Of a DNA stretch of 53,702 nt, positions 27,345-36,679 are shown piece by piece. This stretch comes from Levilactobacillus tongjiangensis. GTDB lineage: Bacteria > Bacillota > Bacilli > Lactobacillales > Lactobacillaceae. Position 1 is the stretch's first letter. Each line of letters starts with the position of its first letter. Below the pieces are notes generated by a model that was not told where the DNA came from, searched no databases, and saw only the letters and a program-made list of their open reading frames with translations. The DNA lies in NCBI RefSeq assembly GCF_003946345.1, contig NZ_RHNY01000017.1, forward strand, positions 1-53,702. The letters run 5' to 3'. The position numbers and the translations under genes were made by a program.

Positions 27345-29792
27345 GTGAGTGAAGGACAAAAAATTCAAGAGCTAACGTTGGAAGAAGTTATGGGCGACCG
27401 CTTTGGTCGTTATTCCAAATCAATCATTCAGGAACGGGCACTTCCCGATATTCGGGACGGCCTAAAGCCCGTTCAACGGCGAATCTTATTTGCCATGAAC
27501 AAGGACGGCAACACCTACGACAAGGGGTTCCGGAAGTCCGCTAAATCTGTCGGGAACGTCATGGGTAACTTTCACCCTCACGGTGATAGTTCCATTTATG
27601 AAGCGCTGACGCGGATGAGTCAGGACTGGAAGGTTCGCGAACCGCTCGTTGAAATGCACGGGAACAACGGATCCATGGACGGGGACCCCGCAGCCGCCAT
27701 GCGGTATACGGAAGCTCGTCTCAGTAAGTTGGCGGGTGAAATGCTCCGTGACATCGACAAGGATACCGTGGAAATGGTCCTTAACTTCGATGATACCGAG
27801 TACGAACCTACCGTCTTGCCAGCCCGATTCCCCAACCTGTTGGTTAACGGATCCACTGGAATCTCAGCGGGTTACGCCACCGAGATTCCGCCGCACAATT
27901 TAGGAGAGGTTGTGGACGCCTTAGTCTACCTCCTGAGTCACCCCAAGGCTGAATTGGCCGAACTGATGACCTACGTGCAGGGACCAGACTTTCCAACTGG
28001 TGGAATCATCCAGGGGAAAGACGGTATCGTCAAAGCCTACGAAACTGGTCGGGGTCGGATCGTCGTACGGTCCAAGACTAAGATTGAACCCCTTCGCGGA
28101 AACAAGAGCCAAATTACGGTGACGGAGATTCCTTACGAAGTCAACAAGGCCCAACTCGTTAAAAAAATTGATGAAATTCGGTTAAACAAAAAAGTTGAAG
28201 GCCTCGCTGAAGTCCGGGACGAAACTGACCGTGAAGGCTTACGCATTGCCATTGAACTCAAACGAGATGCGGATGCTCAGGGGGTCTTGAACTACCTGTT
28301 TAAGAACACTGAACTCCAAATCACGTACAACTTCAACATGGTGGCCATCAACCACCAACGGCCAGAACACGTTGGCCTCAAGACTATCCTGTCAGCGTAC
28401 TTAGAACACCAACGCACGGTGATTACTAAGCGGACCCAGTACGACCTGCAAAAGGCGCTGGATCGGCAGCATATCGTCTTAGGGTTGATCAAGGCTCTGT
28501 CGATTCTCGATGAAGTCATCAAAACCATTCGGGCCAGCAAGGACCGGCGCGATGCGCGGGACAACCTGGTCAGTGCCTACGATTTCTCAGAAAAACAAGC
28601 GGACGCTATCGTGGCCCTGCAGTTATACCGGTTGACCAACACCGATGTGACTCAGCTAGAGGCCGAATCCGCCAAACTCTCAGCCGCTATCGAAGAGGAC
28701 CGGAAGATTTTGGCTGACCCCAAGACGTTGAACGCTGTTCTGCGGAAGGAATTAAAGGCCGTTGCCAAGGAATACCGGAACCCACGTCGGACTGAGATTC
28801 AGGACCAGATCGAAGACCTGAAGATCAAGACGACCGTCACGGTTGCCGATGAAGACGTCGTCGTTTTAGTGAGCCACGATGGTTACCTGAAACGCTCCGG
28901 CGTCCGTTCCTACACGGCGTCGGACCCCGCAGACAATGGGTTGAAGGATGAGGATTACCCAATCTTCATGCAACAATTGAGCACGTTGGATCACTTGATG
29001 ATGTTCACCAACAAGGGTAATCTGATTTACCGGCCCGTCCACGAAATCAGCGATGTGAAGTGGAAGGAAACCGGTGAACATATTTCTCAGACCATCGGCT
29101 TAGAGTCCGATGAAGAAATCGTGGCCACCTTCGCCTTTAAGACGTTGAAGGAGGCCGGTCACTTCTTGATTGCAACCAGTGATGGCTATATCAAGCAGAC
29201 TGCCTTTAAGGACCTGACACCGGGTCGGACGTATAAGAGTCGCGCTGCGGTCTATGAGAAACTGAAGAATCCGGATGCCAGTGTCGTTCAGGTCAAATAC
29301 CTGACGGAACCCGTTGAACAAGGAATCCTCTTAATTTCCAAGAACGGCTACGCGCTGCGTTACACCTTGGATGAAGTTTCCATCAATGGGGCCCGGACCA
29401 CCGGTGTCCGTTCCATGGACCTGCGTGACGATGATGAGGTTGTTAACCTAGCCATGGTCACAGATAGTGATACAATTGCGCTGATCACCCAACGTGGGGC
29501 CTTCAAGCGACTAGCAATGAAAGAACTGTCAGTCACGAGTCGGGCCCGCCGGGGAGTGGTCGTCTTACACGAATTAAAGCGCGAACCACACCGAGTCGTC
29601 GATTTCATGACGATTCCAGCGGGGAACCCCGCACTAGAGATTCTGACGGACAGAGAACGGACTCACGATGTCTTGCCAACCGAACACCCACTCAGCGGTC
29701 GCTACTCCAACGGCTCGTTCGTTGTGGATACTGATGTTGAGGGGACGCCGGTTCAGTTACGTCTCAAACCAACGGAACTAGTCTTGGAATAA
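27345..29792 (+). CDS. parC: DNA topoisomerase IV subunit A
   Basis: 815 residues. Breakage-reunion subunit. Winged-helix region with catalytic Tyr121 in AAMRYTEARLS. The quinolone-resistance region reads HPHGDSSIYEALTRMSQDWK with the susceptible-type Ser and Glu. Coiled coil at about 370-460 and a C-terminal beta-pinwheel (from about 500) as in ParC. GTG 27345; the AAAGGAG site is about 11 bases upstream, slightly long. Operon with parE. Confidence 0.96.
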   Translation: MSEGQKIQELTLEEVMGDRFGRYSKSIIQERALPDIRDGLKPVQRRILFAMNKDGNTYDKGFRKSAKSVGNVMGNFHPHGDSSIYEALTRMSQDWKVREPLVEMHGNNGSMDGDPAAAMRYTEARLSKLAGEMLRDIDKDTVEMVLNFDDTEYEPTVLPARFPNLLVNGSTGISAGYATEIPPHNLGEVVDALVYLLSHPKAELAELMTYVQGPDFPTGGIIQGKDGIVKAYETGRGRIVVRSKTKIEPLRGNKSQITVTEIPYEVNKAQLVKKIDEIRLNKKVEGLAEVRDETDREGLRIAIELKRDADAQGVLNYLFKNTELQITYNFNMVAINHQRPEHVGLKTILSAYLEHQRTVITKRTQYDLQKALDRQHIVLGLIKALSILDEVIKTIRASKDRRDARDNLVSAYDFSEKQADAIVALQLYRLTNTDVTQLEAESAKLSAAIEEDRKILADPKTLNAVLRKELKAVAKEYRNPRRTEIQDQIEDLKIKTTVTVADEDVVVLVSHDGYLKRSGVRSYTASDPADNGLKDEDYPIFMQQLSTLDHLMMFTNKGNLIYRPVHEISDVKWKETGEHISQTIGLESDEEIVATFAFKTLKEAGHFLIATSDGYIKQTAFKDLTPGRTYKSRAAVYEKLKNPDASVVQVKYLTEPVEQGILLISKNGYALRYTLDEVSINGARTTGVRSMDLRDDDEVVNLAMVTDSDTIALITQRGAFKRLAMKELSVTSRARRGVVVLHELKREPHRVVDFMTIPAGNPALEILTDRERTHDVLPTEHPLSGRYSNGSFVVDTDVEGTPVQLRLKPTELVLE

Positions 29793-29928
29793 GACAATCT
29801 GTGCGACTTTGCGAGCAGAAATCGTTGCGCTTTTAGTGTAAACGGCCTATCATATACAGTAATAGTAACCATTAGTTGGCAGGTCGTTAATTAACGGACC
29901 CCGTCACAATGATAAGGAGCAAAAGCGG

Positions 29929-30888
29929 ATGAAGACGAAGCAGGAAAGCATTTTTTCTTCAAAAACCCTGACGTATTTCCTACAGCTTGCTGAGACCATG
30001 AATTACACGCAGGCTGCCCAGATTTTAGGCATCACGCAACCAGCATTAACGCAGCAGATCAAGAAACTGGAACGAACGGTGGGCGCACCACTATTCTATT
30101 CAGTCGGCAAAAAACTGCGGTTATCCGACGCGGGATATACCATGCTCGACGCGACGCACAAGATTTATGGCATTCTCAACCAAGCTACTGACGAGATTCA
30201 ACAATCGACCAGTGCCACGCAAGGTGAAATCAACATCGGGTTACTGGCATCCATGGAAGATGCTGTTTTTGAGGATTTTGCCATTCTGTCGTATCAAAAC
30301 AATCCGGATCTCAAAATTTCCTTCCACATGTTAACCCGGAAGGAAATTTGGGAGCGCCTGGAAAACAACAAGATTGATTTGGCCATCATGTACTTGCCCG
30401 ATGACTCCATTAAGAACTGGAAACCGTACGAATCGAAGAAGATTATTTCGGACGACCTGTTGTTCATTCACCATGATGAACAGTTGGCCAAGAAACGGCG
30501 GATCAAGTTCAAGGACACCACCGAGAACGTTTGGGCCATGTATCCAGATGGGTACTACTTGAACCAAACGTTGCATGAAGCCTACAAGAATCAATTGGCT
30601 GATTTTCCCAAGAGTGTGGCGAACTTTACCACACCGACGCAGTTGCTCCATTTTTCCATGCAGACACAATCCGCGACTGCGTTACCAAATTCGTTTATGA
30701 TTGGGCAGGACGACTTACCCAACACCTGGACGGCCCATTTTGATCCAAACATTCGGTTCGACTTGGCCTTCGTCTTCCGGAAGGGTAAGGCAGAAATCCC
30801 CCGTATTAGTCACTTCTTGGCGCAGTTTGACCGGTACTTGCATACCGACGATTACATTTCCCGCCTTAAACAACTTCGGAACCAATAA
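29929..30888 (+). CDS. LysR family transcriptional regulator
   Basis: 319 residues. N-terminal winged HTH (about 13-70): LTYFLQLAETMNYTQAAQIL, GITQPALTQQIKKLE, typical LysR. C-terminal periplasmic-binding-protein-like effector domain from about 95 (INIGLLASMEDAVFEDFAIL). No divergent target gene is adjacent, so regulon and effector cannot be deduced. ATG with AAGGAGC upstream. The 36-bp gap to ppaC has no terminator, so read-through is possible. Confidence 0.9.
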   Translation: MKTKQESIFSSKTLTYFLQLAETMNYTQAAQILGITQPALTQQIKKLERTVGAPLFYSVGKKLRLSDAGYTMLDATHKIYGILNQATDEIQQSTSATQGEINIGLLASMEDAVFEDFAILSYQNNPDLKISFHMLTRKEIWERLENNKIDLAIMYLPDDSIKNWKPYESKKIISDDLLFIHHDEQLAKKRRIKFKDTTENVWAMYPDGYYLNQTLHEAYKNQLADFPKSVANFTTPTQLLHFSMQTQSATALPNSFMIGQDDLPNTWTAHFDPNIRFDLAFVFRKGKAEIPRISHFLAQFDRYLHTDDYISRLKQLRNQ

Positions 30889-30923
30889 ACTAAAAATATT
30901 ATTTGTTAAAGGAGTTCTATCTA

Positions 30924-31853
30924 ATGAGTAAAGCATTGATTTTCGGTCACCAAAATCCAGATACGGACGCTATCGTTGCCGCTAAGGCCTTCGCTTACTT
31001 CCAAACCCAGAAGGGCCTGGATGTTGAAGCCGTTGCCCTGGGCGAACCTAACATGGAAACTAACTTCGTATTGAATCACTTTGACGAACCAGCACCACGG
31101 GTCATCAAAACTGCTTCTAACGAAGTTGATCACGTTATGTTAGTCGACCACAACGAAGCCCAACAAAGTGTTGAAGACATCGACAAGGTGACGGTTACCC
31201 ACGTCGTTGACCATCACCGGATCGCTAACTTCGAAACGAAGTTGCCTTTGTACTACCGGGCAGAACCAGTTGGTTGTGTCAGCACGATTTTGACCGAAAT
31301 GTTCGACGAAGAAAAAATCGAAATCCCAGCTAAGTTAGCTGGTTTGATGCTTTCCGCTATCATTTCAGATACATTGTTATTACAATCCCCAACGACGACT
31401 GACAAGGACCGCGAAGCAGTTCGTGCCTTGGCTGAAATCGCTGACGTGGATGTTCAAAGCTACGGTATCGAAATGTTAAAGGCTGGGACTAACCTGGCAG
31501 CCAAGTCTGACAAGGAACTCATCGACGGTGACGCTAAGTCATTCGACATGGGTGGCAAGAGCGTACGGATCGGCCAAATCAACACGGTCGACTTAGACGA
31601 CGTTTTGTCCCGTCAAGCTGGTTTGGAAAAGGAAATGCAAGCTGAAATGGCCGCTGACGGTTATGACTTGTTCATTACCTTAGCTACCAACGTTTTGAAC
31701 AGTGACTCAGAACTCATCGTTGCCGGTGAACCTAAGAGTGCTGTCGAAACGGCCTTCAACACTAAGCTGGACAACAACCGTGCCAGCTTACCTGGCGTTG
31801 TTTCCCGGAAGAAGCAAGTGGTACCACCATTGACCGCTGCCTTCGAAGGCTAA
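30924..31853 (+). CDS. ppaC: Manganese-dependent inorganic pyrophosphatase
   Basis: 309 residues, identical in length to the Bacillus enzyme. Class II (DHH family) pyrophosphatase that hydrolyses PPi and drives biosynthesis. Metal ligands in [17 protein letters not shown] and VVDHHRI; the C-terminal DHHA2 domain carries [10 protein letters not shown] that binds substrate. ATG 30924 follows AAAGGAG. Codon choice is strongly biased as expected for a highly expressed gene. Followed by a strong terminator. Confidence 0.96.
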   Translation: MSKALIFGHQNPDTDAIVAAKAFAYFQTQKGLDVEAVALGEPNMETNFVLNHFDEPAPRVIKTASNEVDHVMLVDHNEAQQSVEDIDKVTVTHVVDHHRIANFETKLPLYYRAEPVGCVSTILTEMFDEEKIEIPAKLAGLMLSAIISDTLLLQSPTTTDKDREAVRALAEIADVDVQSYGIEMLKAGTNLAAKSDKELIDGDAKSFDMGGKSVRIGQINTVDLDDVLSRQAGLEKEMQAEMAADGYDLFITLATNVLNSDSELIVAGEPKSAVETAFNTKLDNNRASLPGVVSRKKQVVPPLTAAFEG

Positions 31854-31878
31854 TTTAAGATAATTTACGTTCTAACGA

Positions 31879-31920
31879 ACACCTTTGCCCAGTTTTTGAC
31901 TGGGTAGAGGTGTTTTTTTA
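31879..31920 (+). terminator. Terminator of ppaC
   Basis: AACACCT with AGGTGTT, and inner GCCCAGT with ACTGGGT, followed by seven T. Confidence 0.9.
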
Positions 31921-31999
31921 AGCCGCCTAAAATGGGATTCGCTATAATACTGTCGATGGTAGTCGTTAGGCATCTTCCTTCGAGGGAGAGGGATTATGC

Positions 32000-32572
32000 A
32001 TGACAAGAAGCTGGTATCGGGGAATTATTACCGCAGTTATCGCTGTTGGTCTGTTACTCACGCAGGTCGGCAATATTGTTGCTTTAGCAACGACTGCCAC
32101 ACCATTTGGTCCGGAACGTTTCGCGAGTGATCATGCCACGTACGTGATCGATACCAAGTCGGCCTATTACCGGCACATCTGGGAGAGTGCCATCTACGCT
32201 TGGAATAAGACTGGTGCGTTTCATTTCAAACAGGGCTCAGCGGCACACGCTCAGATTCAATTGTCGACGGCTTCTCAGTCCCAATCTGTCTCAATGGGGC
32301 AGGACGTTGGTCTAACAGATTTCTGGTCTAGAAATGACTACCTAAAGTCTGTTAAGTCAACACTGAACACCCAGCTGCTGCAGGAATATGGCTACTCACA
32401 ATCCGACGACTTACACGTCGCTGAACATGAGTTGGGTCACACGATGGGCTTAGGTCACAATCCATCTAAGCGTAGTGTCATGTACTACCGCAACCGCGAT
32501 GAGGGTATCCAAAAAGTAGATATCCAAGCCGTTAAACTTCGCTACACGTTGCCTGCTGGCGAAGCAAGTTAG
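32000..32572 (+). CDS. Secreted matrixin-like zinc metalloprotease
   Basis: 190 residues. Signal peptide at about 1-30 (basic MTRSWYRG, hydrophobic stretch, cleavage near ALA). Zinc site HELGHTMGLGH (His143, Glu144, His147, His153) followed by a Met-turn in SVMYYRN, the metzincin/matrixin signature. The catalytic domain is minimal, with no propeptide Cys switch seen. Likely acts outside the cell on an unknown protein substrate. ATG about 32000 with GAGGGAGAGGG upstream; a -10 like TATAAT lies at 31943-31948. Confidence 0.88.
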   Translation: MTRSWYRGIITAVIAVGLLLTQVGNIVALATTATPFGPERFASDHATYVIDTKSAYYRHIWESAIYAWNKTGAFHFKQGSAAHAQIQLSTASQSQSVSMGQDVGLTDFWSRNDYLKSVKSTLNTQLLQEYGYSQSDDLHVAEHELGHTMGLGHNPSKRSVMYYRNRDEGIQKVDIQAVKLRYTLPAGEAS

Positions 32573-32580
32573 GACTATAA

Positions 32581-32623
32581 AACGTTATCACGGGAGCTGA
32601 GCTCTCAGTGATAACGTTTTTTT
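32581..32623 (+). terminator. Terminator of the matrixin gene
   Basis: AACGTTATCAC (32581-32591) and GTGATAACGTT (32608-32618) with inner GAGCT pairing, then TTTTT. Confidence 0.9.
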
Positions 32624-32707
32624 AATCAAATTAATTGTAATTTTGACAAAGAGGCATAAACTAGAAATAGGCTTATTAGTTGTGTACAATTGATTGGAGG
32701 AATTTGA

Positions 32708-33148
32708 ATGGCATCTCAAGAGAATCAGGCAGATTTAAAGAAACGATTGACAGCTGAACAGTTTGCCGTCACGCAACATGCAGCCACAGAAGCCGCGTTC
32801 ACTGGTGAGTACGATCAATTCTACGAACCCGGTATCTACGTCGACGTGGTGAGTGGTCAACCATTGTTTAGCTCCACCGATAAGTATGATGCCGGTTGTG
32901 GTTGGCCATCCTTTAGCAAGCCTATCGATGCGGCCAACGTCAAGGAAAATACGGATCATTCATTTGGGATGGTTCGCCAGGAAGTCCGAAGTACTGATGC
33001 CGCTTCTCACTTAGGTCACGTCTTTAATGACGGGCCCGCTGAGACTGGTGGTCTACGCTACTGTATCAACTCGGCGGCGCTGAAATTCATTCCCGCCAAT
33101 GAGTTAGACGCTAAGGGGTATCATGATTTTGAACAACTCTTTAAGTAA
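32708..33148 (+). CDS. msrB: Peptide-methionine (R)-S-oxide reductase
   Basis: 146 residues. Repairs the R form of methionine sulfoxide. Catalytic Cys119 in [21 protein letters not shown] and [10 protein letters not shown] complete the active site. The two zinc-binding CxxC pairs are absent, as in the zinc-free MsrB type. ATG with GGAGGA upstream; TTGACA at 32643-32648 may be its -35. Followed by msrA at 34 bp, the partner for the S form. Confidence 0.95.
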   Translation: MASQENQADLKKRLTAEQFAVTQHAATEAAFTGEYDQFYEPGIYVDVVSGQPLFSSTDKYDAGCGWPSFSKPIDAANVKENTDHSFGMVRQEVRSTDAASHLGHVFNDGPAETGGLRYCINSAALKFIPANELDAKGYHDFEQLFK

Positions 33149-33182
33149 ATAGACTCTTTAATCGAATAGAAAGGGTGAGTCG

Positions 33183-33704
33183 ATGAGTCAATTTGAAACA
33201 GCCATTTTTGCTGGCGGATGCTTCTGGTGTATGGTTCAACCATTTGATACGCAACCGGGAATTCAATCCGTTATCTCTGGTTACACCGGTGGGCATACCG
33301 TCAATCCAACGTACGCTGAGGTTGCGAGCCATACCACCGGCCACACCGAAGCCGTAAAAATCACATTCGATCCAGCTATCATCAGTTACGCGCAACTGGT
33401 TGAAATCTATTGGCGGCAAACCGACCCCACGGATGCCAGTGGTCAGTTCCAAGATCGCGGCGAAAGTTATCGACCAGTCATCTACGTTAACGGTCCTGAA
33501 CAACGTCGCGCGGCCGAAGCCTCTAAGTCAGCGTTAGCGGCCAGCGAACGCTTTGACGACCCAATTGTCACCACGATTGAGGACGCCCAACCATTTTATC
33601 CCGCCGAAGAGGAACATCAGGACTTCTACAAACGCAATCCATTCCGTTACCAGATTGAAGAAATGGGCGGTCGCCAAGATTTTATCCAAAATAAATGGCG
33701 TTAA
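33183..33704 (+). CDS. msrA: Peptide-methionine (S)-S-oxide reductase
   Basis: 173 residues. Catalytic motif GGCFWC with Cys13 near the N-terminus, then SGYTGG and the conserved YWRQTDPTD region. No clear C-terminal recycling cysteines, so regeneration may use the second Cys of GCFWC. ATG with AAAGGGTGA upstream. Likely operon with msrB. Confidence 0.95.
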   Translation: MSQFETAIFAGGCFWCMVQPFDTQPGIQSVISGYTGGHTVNPTYAEVASHTTGHTEAVKITFDPAIISYAQLVEIYWRQTDPTDASGQFQDRGESYRPVIYVNGPEQRRAAEASKSALAASERFDDPIVTTIEDAQPFYPAEEEHQDFYKRNPFRYQIEEMGGRQDFIQNKWR

Positions 33705-33750
33705 TACCCATTCTGTATGCTACAATTATGGGTAAAGGATGGTGTTTTCA

Positions 33751-34194
33751 GTGGGATATGTACGTGATTTACGGCAAAAAGTTGGTCAGGAACCCTTAAT
33801 TGTGGTCGGCTCCGCAGCAGTCGTTCGTCGTCACCAGCAACTCTTATTGATCAAACGAACGGATAACTTGCTTTGGGGACTGCCAGCTGGTTCTAAGGAA
33901 CTCAACGAAAGTGCTGAAGACACTGCGCGACGTGAATTACGTGAGGAAGCTGGCTTAATCGCAACTGACGCTAAACTCATGACGGTTGCCAGTGGTTCCG
34001 GCATGCAATACACGTATCCCAACGGCGATTCAATTGATTCCGTGACGGTTGTTTACGCGTTAACGGTGACTGGCGAAGCACAGCCAGATAATATCGAGAC
34101 GAGTTCGGCTAAATTTTTTGACCTGCAGCAGTTGCCGGAGAATCTGACGCCGTTAACGCGACAAATCCTACAAGAAATTTCACTAATCAACTAA
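33751..34194 (+). CDS. NUDIX hydrolase
   Basis: 147 residues. Nudix box GSKELNESAEDTARRE then LREEAGL (G x5 E x7 REx2EExG). The N-terminal GYVRDLRQKVGQEPLIVVGS is typical of lactobacillus proteins annotated as ADP-ribose or dinucleotide pyrophosphatases. GTG 33751 is preferred over ATG 33739 because AAAGGATGG sits at 33734-33742. Last gene before dif on the left arm; a terminator follows. Confidence 0.88.
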   Translation: MGYVRDLRQKVGQEPLIVVGSAAVVRRHQQLLLIKRTDNLLWGLPAGSKELNESAEDTARRELREEAGLIATDAKLMTVASGSGMQYTYPNGDSIDSVTVVYALTVTGEAQPDNIETSSAKFFDLQQLPENLTPLTRQILQEISLIN

Positions 34195-34203
34195 CGTAAA
34201 ATT

Positions 34204-34256
34204 AATCAGCAAACCGAGACGCGTAAAGTTGCGTTTAGGATTGCTGATTTTTTTTG
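34204..34256 (+). terminator. Terminator of the NUDIX gene
   Basis: AATCAGCAA (34204-34212) and TTGCTGATT (34241-34249) with inner ACGC/GCGT, then eight T. Confidence 0.85.
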
Positions 34257-34286
34257 AAGATTAGATCAATGAGGCTGGGATTGGCT

Positions 34287-34350
34287 TTCAAGTCTACTTT
34301 CGATAATATATATTATGTAAAGTAGAATAGCTTTTCGCCGTAGACTTGAA
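34287..34350. repeat. 11-bp perfect inverted repeat around dif
   Basis: TTCAAGTCTAC (34287-34297) and GTAGACTTGAA (34340-34350) flank the site asymmetrically; the left copy overlaps the first two bases of dif, the right copy lies 16 bases beyond it. Role unknown. Confidence 0.6.
34296..34323 (+). other. dif: Chromosome dimer resolution site (dif)
   Basis: Left 11-base arm ACTTTCGATAA, six-base centre TATATA, right 11-base arm TTATGTAAAGT. Compared with the Bacillus subtilis dif sequence as I remember it, 24 of 28 bases agree, including the whole centre and the inner parts of both arms. The imperfect palindrome extends three bases outward on each side (TCT ... AGA, 34293-34326). It is the target of XerC/XerD-type recombinases at the end of replication. 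Its position coincides with the switch of coding strand in this window, which supports the call. Confidence 0.88.
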
Positions 34351-35411
34351 GAATGGCCATGCCCTTTCTTTTGAATGTGTCGTTATTTTTTTGCGACGCT
34401 ACTTATATACTTGTTGGTTAAAAAATAAAAACAAAGCAGCTAAGTTGCTCAGCAAGTTACTGCCGACATCCGTGTGTCGACTGATCATGATGCTCAGAAA
34501 ATTGTTTGCGTCACCGCTGACCGAACTTATCCGCCAGCTTGCCGGCTGTAATCATCTGCTTGCAGCCAAATTAGTTTAATTTCGATTAAGTGCTGCCGTC
34601 TGTCAGCAAACCTATTTACCGATTAAAGTCAGCCAAAACTGGCAATTTACAGGCGTATTCTCCGTTAATTTCATGGTCAGGTCTCCGTCTAAAGTCTGAA
34701 CGTGTGCTTAGAATCAACGTCCAAAATCACGTTTTGACAGTCGAACCCAGCAGCACTTGGTTCTGTGACATTGCTGCCAGTTCTTAAGCTAAAGTACCAG
34801 GCAAACACGGACTACCAATCAATAATCAGAAATTACTTGCTGCCCAGCTCAGTGATGGCAGCTGCTAAGCTTAAACAGTCAGTTAGAGTTTCCAAATAGT
34901 TTGACGGATTCGATTGCTAATGTGGGCATCAACGACTGGCTAGCTGGGATTTTGTTAAACGCCGTCCAAGTTGATGTTTAGGTGCTATTTTTCTTGAATA
35001 TGATACAACATGCGTGACGTGTTATGTGCCTAAATACTGTTGCTACAGTGATTATGGTTTGATAACTGCTGATTTCATCCAACATGTTAAGTAGCTTAAA
35101 GGCCCGACAACTGCTGCTATACCAGTATTTAACAGGATTTGAACGTAACCGTAAGTAACAATGTTCTTCAACCAACATAAGCTTGTAGTTCAAACACCGA
35201 AAAACGGCTATATAACAGGCATTACGCCCATTTTTAACCCCAATATGCTAACTGACTCTATAGGTCATAATAGTACTATTCAAACTACTACTTTCATTAA
35301 AACAAATATTTTAAAGATAGTAATAAGCAAAAATAAGACGGGGGACTTGCTAATTGAACCATTCACCGGTATCATATAACATATGAGAACATACGTTTGG
35401 AGGCCACTTCC
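34351..35411. other. Gene-free region between dif and xerS
   Basis: About 1.06 kb with no convincing gene on either strand. Open stretches exist (for example 34346-34579 and 34590-34787), but none has a ribosome binding site or recognisable sequence; they look like debris. The last 250 bases are AT-rich. I see no second dif copy, so no sign of an element integrated at dif by Xer. Confidence 0.5.
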
Positions 35412-36476
35412 ATGGAGAAACAACATTACTTAAAATTAATTAACGAAGAACTGGCCACCGCACCCTGGTACGTCCAGGAATACTACCAGGCCAAAGCGAC
35501 CGTGCCCCTGTCTCCAGCCACCCTCTATCAGTATCTAACCGAGTACCGCCGCTTCTTCAACTGGTTGATCAGTGAAGGCCTGACGACAGCTACCTGCCCC
35601 GCTGACATTGATATTCAAGTGCTGGCTAGTTTAAAGAAAGAAACCGTTGAACTATACAAATCTGCTTTATTGAATCAAACCAAGCTCACGGGCGCCCCTG
35701 GTAGCCGAACCCATCCAACCATCAATCGCTCGTTAAACGCCCTCTCTTCACTCTTCAAGTACCTGACGGAAGATACCGAAGACGAGCACGGTGAAGCCTA
35801 CTTCGACCGTAACGTGATGCACAAGATTGCCCTGGTCCGAACCAGTGAGACCTACGCGACCCGAGCAGCCAACTTAAAAACCAAGCTCATGCTGGGCGAC
35901 ACGGATCATGATTACCTGGCCTTTATCGACAAAAAATACGAAGATCTGTTGTCACCGGCTAAAAAACGGTATTTTCACCGGGACAAACAGCGTGACCTAG
36001 CCATCAACGCCCTGCTGTTGGGCAGCGGCTTGCGGGTCTCAGAAGCCGCCAATGCTGACCTGCGCCACCTGAACTTGAAAACGGGCACGATTGGTGTGGT
36101 CCGTAAGGGTGGCCAACGGGACACGGTGCCGATTGCGCCGTGGACGTTGCCTTACATTCAAGACTATGTTGAGCACCGAACGGCGATTTATCACGCTACT
36201 AGTAGTGACCGGGCCCTTTTCCTCAGCAGCTACCGCGGCCAGGCCTCGCGCATGCAGGCCAATTCCATGGAAAAAATGGTGGCCAAGTACTCCGCCGCAT
36301 TTAAGGTCCGTATCACGCCGCATAAGCTCCGGCACACGTTAGCCTCAAAACTCTACCTAGCCACCAAGAACGAGCAGCTCGTGGCCACCCAGCTGGGACA
36401 GAACTCAACCAGTGCGACCGGACTGTATACTCATATTATTGATGAGGAACAACGGCATGGGTTGGAAAAAATGTAA
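35412..36476 (+). CDS. xerS: Tyrosine recombinase of the XerS type
   Basis: 354 residues. The N-terminus (APWYVQEYYQAKATVPLS, TLYQYLTEYRRFFNWL) matches XerS, the single Xer recombinase of streptococci and lactococci. Catalytic domain: Arg in GSGLRVSEAA, Lys in RKGGQRDTVP, HKLRH with His and Arg, and Tyr in GLYTHI. The usual LGH before the tyrosine reads LGQ (Gln330), an unusual replacement of a catalytic His/Trp. ATG 35412 follows GGAGG; an in-frame TTG at 35397 precedes the site. It is one of the few plus-strand genes right of dif. The genome thus has at least XerC and XerS types. Confidence 0.9.
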   Translation: MEKQHYLKLINEELATAPWYVQEYYQAKATVPLSPATLYQYLTEYRRFFNWLISEGLTTATCPADIDIQVLASLKKETVELYKSALLNQTKLTGAPGSRTHPTINRSLNALSSLFKYLTEDTEDEHGEAYFDRNVMHKIALVRTSETYATRAANLKTKLMLGDTDHDYLAFIDKKYEDLLSPAKKRYFHRDKQRDLAINALLLGSGLRVSEAANADLRHLNLKTGTIGVVRKGGQRDTVPIAPWTLPYIQDYVEHRTAIYHATSSDRALFLSSYRGQASRMQANSMEKMVAKYSAAFKVRITPHKLRHTLASKLYLATKNEQLVATQLGQNSTSATGLYTHIIDEEQRHGLEKM

Positions 36477-36562
36477 AATATTAATTGCTTTTTTCCTAAA
36501 AAGTTCCCTTAAAAATGTACTTTATTTTGGATTTAATTTAAAATCAGCGACCTAATTTTAGA

Positions 36563-36602
36563 AAAAGCCAGATTTCCTTATGAAAGGAAATCTGGCCTTT
36601 TA
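36563..36602. terminator. Two-way terminator between xerS and tetR
   Basis: AAAAGCCAGATTTCC pairs with GGAAATCTGGCCTTTT around an 8-base loop; A and T runs on both sides allow use by both converging genes. Confidence 0.9.
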
Positions 36603-36679
36603 GGCTGGTATAAATTTGGCTAGCTGCAGCATTTTTCATGCCAAGTTGTTTATATCATTTCTAATTTCATTAGTAGCGT

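Noticed and set aside
34346-34787. Two short plus-strand open frames right of dif
   Set aside because: No ribosome binding sites, odd composition and many stops around; treated as non-coding.
35368-35398. ATATAACATATG-containing palindromic stretch as a second dif or difSL site upstream of xerS
   Set aside because: The arms do not match dif in either orientation, and pairing is poor; AT-rich chance symmetry is likelier.
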